From a virus, in IMG/VR virus record IMGVR_UViG_3300020448_000043, positions 1 through 22,561 of that record: a DNA stretch of 22,561 nt, one strand, 5' to 3'. Position 1 is the first letter of the stretch, and the number at the start of each line of letters is the position of its first letter. Of the stretch, positions 14,565-21,700 are shown piece by piece. Made by a program: the position numbers and the translations under genes. The notes below the pieces were generated by a model, which saw only the letters and a list, made by a program, of their open reading frames with translations, had not been told where the DNA came from and searched no databases.

Positions 14565-15398
14565 CTAAGTTTTAAGTGTTACTGCTTGTATACTTCCGCC
14601 TGGAATGAAATTATTAAACATCACTCCATAACTTCCATAATTTTTATATTTTGAAGGATTTATTAAACATCCATCTATAAATATTTGTAACCAATCTCTA
14701 TCTAAATTCATCCATTCATCATCTTTTTTAAATTCAACTATTCCATCACTTCTATCAAGACTATCAATATTAATTTCATCTGAATATATAAGAACTGGTT
14801 TATCTGTCAGTCCTTTATATGTGTTGTTTCCAAGGTCTGGAATATCTTGAATGTTTTTCCATTTAGGAGAAACATTAGTTAAATCTGGTAAATTTTTTAT
14901 ATTATTATAATCAATATTATTTAATAATTCATGTATTTCATTTTTTACTGATACTAAAAGTTCATCTTTACTATCTTCTGTAGTAATATATTTCCACATT
15001 TCTCCATTAGAATATACAATCTTTTTTTCTTTTCTTAAAAGGGTCATCATTCCAGAATGAAGATGTGCTGGTGGTAAATCATTGTAATCCCACCAATCTG
15101 ATGACCATCTTAAATTTCCAATTTCTGCCTTTTCTGAATATAAATCTTTAAAGACTCCTCTTTCTGGTAGTTTAGTTTCTGTTTCTTTTTCTTTTGGGTC
15201 ATTAATTTGAAAAAACCCACTTTTTTTAGTGTACAACATAAGTTGCCACCACTCTTCTCTAGTAAATAAATGTAATGTGCCATTTACTAGTGCGAGTTCA
15301 CCATCTTCTGGATTTTCTGGAAAAGTCTTGTGGTTTTCTTCAAACTTGATGTTACCTTTTAAGGCAACATTTCCCAAATTCATTCTCTTTTCTTCCAT
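14565..15398 (-). CDS. Fibre- or baseplate-associated protein, unknown function
   Basis: A 277-aa protein with no family I can name. It contains two short segments of the kind that decorate phage fibres: PENPEDGELALVNGTLHLFTREEWWQLM (near the N-terminus) and HLHSGMMTLLRKEKKIVYSNGEMWKYI (mid-protein). A third, SDGIVEFKKDDEWMNLDRDWLQIFIDG, precedes a Gly-rich C-terminus ending IQAVTLKT. The middle is charged and Asn-rich (IHELLNNIDYNNIKNLPDL). An in-frame GTG at 15404 would overlap the preceding gene; ATG at 15398 has GGAG seven bases upstream and starts just after that stop, so I chose it. Very AT-rich compared with gp18 and gp19. Its place between fibre genes is the main hint to its role. Confidence 0.65.
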   Translation of the reverse strand: MEEKRMNLGNVALKGNIKFEENHKTFPENPEDGELALVNGTLHLFTREEWWQLMLYTKKSGFFQINDPKEKETETKLPERGVFKDLYSEKAEIGNLRWSSDWWDYNDLPPAHLHSGMMTLLRKEKKIVYSNGEMWKYITTEDSKDELLVSVKNEIHELLNNIDYNNIKNLPDLTNVSPKWKNIQDIPDLGNNTYKGLTDKPVLIYSDEINIDSLDRSDGIVEFKKDDEWMNLDRDWLQIFIDGCLINPSKYKNYGSYGVMFNNFIPGGSIQAVTLKT

Positions 15399-15400
15399 AT

Positions 15401-15601
15401 TCACGCTCCGCCATCTTCTTTACTATCTTTAAAGTCTGAATCTATTCTTTTTTCAATATCATCTTTTTTGTATACACTTGTTGCAATAACTGTTGTTATA
15501 GCCAACATAGGAACAGTATAAACCATTGCTTCTGTTAAAAATGCAACAAGATAAGTCGGTACTCCTATAATTAATACCTTTATTATTAACTCACTGTACA
15601 T
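15401..15601 (-). CDS. Small membrane protein with two predicted helices
   Basis: A 66-aa protein with hydrophobic stretches at about 5-22 (LIIKVLIIGVPTYLVAFL) and 26-43 (MVYTVPMLAITTVIATSV), separated by TEA, and a charged C-terminal tail (KKDDIEKRIDSDFKDSKEDGGA). No cleavable signal peptide is evident. The topology would suit a small holin or another inner-membrane protein, but nothing identifies it as such and no endolysin is adjacent. There is no clear ribosome site; ATG is one base after the stop of the 898-aa gene, so it probably depends on translational coupling. It is the only membrane protein seen in the window. Confidence 0.6.
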   Translation of the reverse strand: MYSELIIKVLIIGVPTYLVAFLTEAMVYTVPMLAITTVIATSVYKKDDIEKRIDSDFKDSKEDGGA

Positions 15602-15602
15602 A

Positions 15603-18299
15603 TTATATATTCGTCATTGACATGACTGAAACTCTGATATGTGAAGCTTGAGTTAAAGTTATTGTTAAAGTATTTGCATCCGTTTCCTCAACAGGAACAA
15701 CGTCATTTTTATATTTTCCATCACTATCAAGAACCATAACTTGAAATAAAAGAAAATTGGAATTTAAATTATGTGCAATAGTATGTACAAGAGCAGAGGC
15801 GCTAGATTGATATGTAAATCTTAAATTATTTACTGAAGTTCTTACAGAATTATCTCCAGCAATTCTTGCAGAACTTTCAGCTTCTGAATTTGATTCTACG
15901 TCTAATATTAAAGATTCTAAATCATCATAGTTTGTTTTAATTTGAGTGTCGAGTAATCCTATTGCACTTGTAATGCTAGTAGAAGAATTAATGTAATTTG
16001 TTCCAGAAACAGAGTATGTTCCTGTTGTACTTAATCCAACTGAAGATTCAATAGTATCAATTAAATCAACAACGGACTTTACTTGTGTATCTAAAAGATT
16101 ATCTGCGCCTTGGAGTGTTGTTGCACCAGTAATGTAGTTTGAACTATTATTTGCAGTATAAGAACCATCAGAACCTAAACCAGCACCAGTTTGTGTTGCG
16201 TCCAATTCTGTCTGAAGATTAGATATATTAGTTTCATTAGTGGTTATCTTATTGGATAAAGTATCGCTTAATTTTATACCAGAAGAACTTGCAGAAATAC
16301 TAGTACCATCTAATTTTACGGAAAGAGTATTACCATCTTTTTGTAATCCATTTCCTTCTAGTATTTGACCAGCACCAGAAAATTGTTGGAATGTTATTGA
16401 AGTAGTACCAACTGTAACAGGGTCATCTGATATAACTACAAAACCATTATTTCCGTTAATTGTACCTTCTTCAATAAATGTAAATGCACCAGCAGTTACT
16501 TCTGTGTCCGTATCAAAATCTTCTGCTCTTGTTGGAGCACCGCTTGAGTTAACTGTATAGATACCATTTTCTGAACCAGTAGTTTGGTTTTTAAGAAGTA
16601 TTCTATCACCAGTAGAAAGAGTAACACCGTCAATTGTTTGTCCATTTGCAAATGCAGATGAAAGTGTTCCATTTGTAGTTGTTGCAACTCTTACAGAGTT
16701 TTTGACATCTAGACCGTTTGCAACACTATCGACATACGCCTTTGTTGATGCATCAGTCGATACAGTTGGCGTTCCTAAGTTGGTAATTTTTTGACCACCC
16801 ATATTAATGGCAGAAGTCATTGTTCCACCAGATAAGGATAGATAGTCGTTTAAATCGCTGTAGTTAGCTAATTCTACCCAGTTACCAGCATGAGCAAAGT
16901 AACCTTTACCAGTTGCATGAACATGTGCAAACATACCATGATAAGTAGACGCAGAAGGTAAATCTGATAGTGCTGAATATACGTTTGCAAAAAGAACTTT
17001 GTTACCATTACCGTCAATGTCACCAGACATTGTTCCACCAGCAAGTGGAAGTTTAGTTAAAATTGCATCAGCATTTGTTTTTATTTGTGTATCTAGTTTA
17101 TTATCTGCATCTTTTAAACTGGTCGCAGTTGTAATATAATTAGATGAACCGTTTGTAACATATAACCCACTTACATTTAACCCAGCACTTGCTTCTATTG
17201 TGTTAATTTGAGATGTATTTGCAGTGACATCAGACTGTAGGTTTGTGATATCTGTAGTAATAGCATTATCAGCATTTGTTCTTGCACTTGTTTCAACTGC
17301 AATTGCATCTGCATTTGTTTTTATTTGTGCATCAAGAAGTGTATCAGCATTTTTTAAAGTAGTTGCACCAGCAATATAATTAGAACTTCCATCTGCAAGA
17401 TAGGCACCACTACCAGTGAATCCAGAAGAATTTTGTGTTGTGTCTAATTCTAATGAAACATTGTTTATTGCAGTATCTAGTTTATTGTCTGCGTCTTTCA
17501 GATTTGATGCAGTTGTTAAATAAACTGTTGTACTATCAGCATTATAAGTACCATTGGTTTCAAGACCAGCACCAAGTTCTATTGCATCTATTTCTTGTTG
17601 GACAGTTGCTGGTAAAGCAGATGTCTTAAGTATTCCAGCCATTGCAGCTGGATGATTTGTACAAATATAATATACTTGGTCTGGTGCATCATGAGGAACT
17701 TTAAAGAATAACTTACCAGAAGCTTTTCCTTGAGCGGCCGAACCAGTTGAAGTTGTTCCATTATCTGCAACATGACTTAAACCATCATTATAATAATTTG
17801 AAGAGAAATTTGAAGTTACTGGAGCAGATGTAATTACTATAGGATGTGTTCCCAAATTCAAATCAAATCTATATGTAACTCCAGGCGTTAATTTGAGTGT
17901 AGGGTTTGAATCACCATCTATAATAAAATTTGAAGCACTATTGTTAGTGACATCAAATATTATTGTCGCTGGATGATTTGCACGATTGACCGCTTCAGCA
18001 TCGATGTTTGTTTGAAGAGTCGAATCATTAGAAGCTCTGGTAGACGCTTCATTAGTAATTGCAGTATTAAGAGTTGCTACTTCTGTATTTAATTCTTCAA
18101 GACTAGCAGCTTGTCGAATTATAATATTTCCACTTCCATCCAAGGAAGAGAACTTAAATGCTTTTGTTGTTTCGTTATACCATAAGCGACCAGCTGATAT
18201 CGGGGTAGGGTCAGCCGTTACTTTCTCTACTCTGAGGTTTTCAATTTCAGAGCCATCAGCAAGCTTGATACCATGAAATTTTACATATTTATTGGCCAT
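15603..18299 (-). CDS. Large multidomain tail fibre protein with cupredoxin-like domain
   Basis: An 898-aa modular fibre protein. Order: N-terminal attachment-like region MANKYVKFHGIKLADGSEIENLRVEKV with GRLWYNETTKAFKF (1-50); short coiled-coil stretch (65-106); cupredoxin-like domain (112-226); three GxYxxxxSSNYI repeats (244-413); two LxGGTMxxxI fibre segments (418-524, including GGQKITNLGTPTVSTDASTKAYVDS); a beta domain VRVATTTNGTL..NGIYTVNSSG..FQQF (535-640); two more repeats (707-793); coiled coil; and a C-terminal beta domain (827-893) also found in the 140-aa protein. A role as a trimeric host-binding or baseplate-linked fibre is likely. GGAG lies eleven bases before ATG, with a late promoter at 18339-18346. 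No intramolecular chaperone domain is seen. Confidence 0.87.
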   Translation of the reverse strand: MANKYVKFHGIKLADGSEIENLRVEKVTADPTPISAGRLWYNETTKAFKFSSLDGSGNIIIRQAASLEELNTEVATLNTAITNEASTRASNDSTLQTNIDAEAVNRANHPATIIFDVTNNSASNFIIDGDSNPTLKLTPGVTYRFDLNLGTHPIVITSAPVTSNFSSNYYNDGLSHVADNGTTSTGSAAQGKASGKLFFKVPHDAPDQVYYICTNHPAAMAGILKTSALPATVQQEIDAIELGAGLETNGTYNADSTTVYLTTASNLKDADNKLDTAINNVSLELDTTQNSSGFTGSGAYLADGSSNYIAGATTLKNADTLLDAQIKTNADAIAVETSARTNADNAITTDITNLQSDVTANTSQINTIEASAGLNVSGLYVTNGSSNYITTATSLKDADNKLDTQIKTNADAILTKLPLAGGTMSGDIDGNGNKVLFANVYSALSDLPSASTYHGMFAHVHATGKGYFAHAGNWVELANYSDLNDYLSLSGGTMTSAINMGGQKITNLGTPTVSTDASTKAYVDSVANGLDVKNSVRVATTTNGTLSSAFANGQTIDGVTLSTGDRILLKNQTTGSENGIYTVNSSGAPTRAEDFDTDTEVTAGAFTFIEEGTINGNNGFVVISDDPVTVGTTSITFQQFSGAGQILEGNGLQKDGNTLSVKLDGTSISASSSGIKLSDTLSNKITTNETNISNLQTELDATQTGAGLGSDGSYTANNSSNYITGATTLQGADNLLDTQVKSVVDLIDTIESSVGLSTTGTYSVSGTNYINSSTSITSAIGLLDTQIKTNYDDLESLILDVESNSEAESSARIAGDNSVRTSVNNLRFTYQSSASALVHTIAHNLNSNFLLFQVMVLDSDGKYKNDVVPVEETDANTLTITLTQASHIRVSVMSMTNI
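15921..16181 (-). repeat. Fibre repeats 4 and 5
   Basis: Residues 707-793 of the 898-aa protein hold GLGSDGSYTANNSSNYITGATTLQGADNLLDTQV and GLSTTGTYSVSGTNYINSSTSITSAIGLLDTQIKTN. They match repeats 1-3 upstream and are separated from them by about 290 residues of other domains. Confidence 0.8.
17061..17570 (-). repeat. Fibre repeats 1 to 3
   Basis: Residues 244-413 of the 898-aa protein carry three units with the pattern AGLxxxGxYxxxxSSNYIxxATxLKDADxxLDxQIKTNADAI, each about 35-42 aa of beta turn plus helix. Parts are still near-identical in DNA: a 19-base stretch GCATTTGTTTTTATTTGTG (plus-strand sense) occurs at about 17074 and again at about 17319. This makes recombination between copies possible. 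Confidence 0.85.
17622..17966 (-). other. Cupredoxin-like domain with full type-1 copper ligand set
   Basis: Residues 112-226 of the 898-aa fibre: TIIFDVTNNSASNFIIDG, NPTLKLTPGVTYRFDLNLGTHPIVITS, then LFFKVPHDAPDQVYYICTNHPAAMAGIL. The layout (strand, HP motif, Gly-rich middle, VP..AP..YYxC..H...M..I) is that of plastocyanin-like domains, and candidate ligands His152, Cys213, His216 and Met220 are all present. Copper binding is inferred, not shown. Confidence 0.7.
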
Positions 18300-18338
18300 G
18301 CTTCGTGCCGCTCCATTTATATTAGTAGTGTTCTATCC

Positions 18339-18346
18339 TATTTATA
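18339..18346 (-). promoter_or_regulatory. T4-type late promoter ahead of the 898-aa fibre gene
   Basis: Minus-strand TATAAATA, preceded by T, in the 58-bp gap between the 140-aa and 898-aa genes. It ends 39 bases before the ATG. No further intergenic copy is seen until gp13, so the fibre, membrane protein and paralogue genes down to 12565 probably share this promoter. Confidence 0.8.
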
Positions 18347-18357
18347 ACCCTCACTAA

Positions 18358-18780
18358 CTATGGAAGCAGAGTCTCACCATCAAATATGACTTCTACATAT
18401 CCTGTAATACTTTCTGATAAGTGAACTTTGAAAGAATTTGCGTCTAAAGTTTCAATATAAGCAATAAATGGATCTCCATTTGTTTCATATAATTGAGCTC
18501 TATATTTGGTTGTTCCTTTGTTGTGTGTAATTGTCCATTGAGTTGATGGAGAAGAAACTGTAAAAGTGTTTATATTTATTGTGGGTTTATTAGACAAGTC
18601 ATTATAACTTCCTGTAGAAGCTACAGTCTGCAATCCTAGATTAGTTTTTGCTTGGGTTGCTGTTGTTCCACCAGTTCCGCCATGAGAAAGAGCGACAGAC
18701 TCCCCAACTTGAAATTGTGAAAGTCCATCGGTATTCCCTTGTGAGTCAATAGTGACTTTTAGTGGTATAGCGGTAGTCAT
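18358..18780 (-). CDS. Small tail fibre-type protein
   Basis: A 140-aa protein built from standard fibre pieces: LSHGGTGGTTATQAKTNLGLQTVA (31-54) and GSYNDLSNKPTI (58-69), both very common in phage and prophage tail fibres, then a C-terminal beta domain (69-134, with QWTITHNKGTTKYRAQLYETNGD and IETLDANSFKVHLSESITGYVEVIFDG). That last domain is shared with the end of the 898-aa fibre next door. The ribosome site is weak, and the ATG is 11 bases after the stop of the large structural gene. A short fibre or a partner of the long fibre is plausible. Confidence 0.75.
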   Translation of the reverse strand: MTTAIPLKVTIDSQGNTDGLSQFQVGESVALSHGGTGGTTATQAKTNLGLQTVASTGSYNDLSNKPTININTFTVSSPSTQWTITHNKGTTKYRAQLYETNGDPFIAYIETLDANSFKVHLSESITGYVEVIFDGETLLP

Positions 18781-18791
18781 ATTGAACTACT

Positions 18792-21700
18792 CTACGAGTT
18801 CAATTGCGTAGTATCTATATCCGTATTGAGGATTCCAAAACCAGCAGCAAGATATAAAATTCTCATTCCGTTACCAAATGAAGCAGAAGAAGGCCCTGCC
18901 TTGTACAGTCTTCTTTTATCTGTTGTTCCAGTACTACTAAATCTGTCAGAAGTAATAATACTTCCTTCACCAACAGCACCACCATCAGCAAACGCAATCA
19001 TGTCAAGTTCTGCACCTGTGTAAAAGTATCTTTGCGAACCTAATCTGTTAGGAAACTGAATAACTAACTGTCCAGCTTCGTTTAATGAGAGTTGTTCAAG
19101 AACATTTAAGACTGCATGGGAATCTCTTTCAGGCAATCCAGCAAATACATGACGATTCCAAGGTTTTAGAATATCTTTTTCTCTTACTATGAATCTTCTA
19201 AATTTACTTTGTTCTTCAATATCAAATGCTTTTATCTCATCGTTTGTCATCTGACTTACTTCAAAATCAAAGAGTTGTGTTCCATACTGGTCAAACAGTC
19301 CCTGTACAAAAAGAGAGGTTGTTCTGTCTTGAATTGCTTTGTCTGTAAAAAACGGACTCAAATCGGAAAATAGAACTGTTGGTTTTGAAGACTGATAAAC
19401 ACAATGAACTGGTCTTGTACTTGAAGAAACATCTGGAGCACCAGTAGTAGCATCAACGTGTCTTTGAACAACAAACCATGCGTAATCATCATCTTGGAAA
19501 GATGAAGCTTGGTCTTTTAACATGAGGAACAATCCATGATTTGTTGTAGTTAGTAAGTATGACATAGGGTATGAGAAAGCAATATCCCTCTGTTGTTTTC
19601 CTGTTCTCTTAAACCAACCTTGTTGCATACGCAACTGTCCATCATTATATGGGGTATCAGCAGTTAATTCTGTTGAACTACCCAACATAAACCTTTCTTC
19701 ATATCTGAACTCTGGTTTTACAGTTACTGTACCATCATAGAATGTTGATAGACCACCCAAAATTCTATCATTATACTTTGCAGTTGGATCTGTAGCACTC
19801 ATTGTAATACTAGAATTTGGATAATCGTAGTATCCTACAATACCAGCGGTAGAAACCATTCCCAACCTTCTTTGTTGGAAAGTTGCATCTTGAAGAGAGG
19901 TATCTTGAATATAAGGATTTACATTGTGTATTCTTGTTCTCATGTAACCAGCGTATTGAGGTCTGATTGCACCCAAGAAGCCCGGCTCTCTCAGTTCACC
20001 AACTTTTACTCCATCTCTTCCTTCTGGTCTTGTCACAGTACCATCATCTTTAAGTTGATATTCTGTTGCAATGTGAACAGTCAGGTATTCAAAAGAAGTA
20101 GAACCAGCACCGCCAGTATCTAATCCTTGTAAATATCTTGTTGCAATAAAGGGAGATGCATCTTCAATTGCTTCCCCACGATTAACATTAAATCTTATTC
20201 TGTATCCTTCTGTTCCATCTGGGCCACTAAGACCTCCAGCATTTGATGGAGTATCAAATATAATCGGGCCAATAGAGTTGTCGGTTATATTTTCGAAACT
20301 GATAATCGGAATAGATCCAACCTCATATACGAAATTTCTATAATTATCCTCTATGCCTGGATTGCTTATATTAGGATGACTACCTCTTTTTTCTGAATCA
20401 AATGAAATTTGGGGGCCTGGTCTATTACCAGATGCAACGAATCCTCTTGCAGTATATCCATTATCTTCTTCGTAACCATAATTTGCACGACCTATAATGT
20501 GTTGTTTATAAGAACTAAAATATTTTGTGTTTCCACCCATAACACTCGCTAGAGAAGATTCAAATGGCCCTGCGTCTTGTGTATCAAGAGGAGCTGCAAG
20601 TGGATCGCTTTGTCCTCCATTTTGTGTCCCATTAGCGTCTAGAGCCGTCATATCAACGACAGATGTAGTTTCATCAACAACTATTTGATCTGCATATTGA
20701 ACTCCAACAGAACTACTATTATGATTTATTGGATTTGCAAAAGTTCCAAGGTCTCTTGCGAAAGGAAATGACAATTTCACACTCGTATCTGCAAGAGCAA
20801 TAGGTTCAATCTGTGTTTGTTGACTGATTGAGATTGGGTTATATGCAATTGAAGTAGATGCTGTGTATTTTACTGTAACACCAAATGCAGCCAATGATGG
20901 AACATCTTGGACTGCGATAGCATCTGGTAAAACATCAGACATAGAACCCAAAGTTCTATATTGTGCAGTTTGGTCATTCTGGTCTGTAGAAGCATAAGCA
21001 GGGAAAACCTTTGCTATTGTTGGATTTGTTCCAACAACATATGCTGGTGGTGTTCTACCAGCAAAAGAAGAGTATAGATTATAATTTCCAACAACTGCGG
21101 CTTCGGTATCTGTTTCACCACCAAAAGGTTGAGTTTCCCATGAGTTTGCAGCTGAAGTAGCTGCCCATAATGCAGAATCTATATTAAATAACCCCAATCC
21201 CTCAGTAGCAGTCCTTTTTAATGACCTCACCATATAAGCACTAGATGATGTATTGTATGTTAAAATAATTGCATCACCTACTACATCTACATTCATATAT
21301 TTACTTATATATGCATCAGATTTTAAAGCAGAACTCATTGACATTACCATTTGTTGTGGAATATTAAATGATGATGGTGCTGTCCATATTACTTGTAGAT
21401 CTTTAGCAGGTGAAGACCAAGGAGTAGCACTTCCTTCATCTGGAACTCCAGTAATATCAAAGGTAAACTTATCTCCAGCATTACAACCGTCAAAGGCTGC
21501 ACCAGATCTTCCACCTAATTGTACTCTATGAACATAACCAGTTGCATATGTTTCAGTTAAGTTTTCATTCGCACCCAGACCTCTAAAGTTTCCGTTTGCA
21601 ATAACTCTGTTTACAACTGTACCTTCTCCAGTTGTATATTCTGCTTTTGCATTACCAGCAAGTGGATAACCAGTGATATTTACTGTCGTACCATCAGTAC

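Noticed and set aside
14676-14683. TATAAATA on the plus strand
   Set aside because: It is inside the 277-aa minus-strand gene and faces no plus-strand gene. It serves as an example of background occurrence.
15921-17570. Regularly recurring DNA blocks that might suggest a CRISPR or satellite array
   Set aside because: The repeats are in frame within one fibre gene, vary in sequence, and have no unique spacers; they encode a protein repeat.
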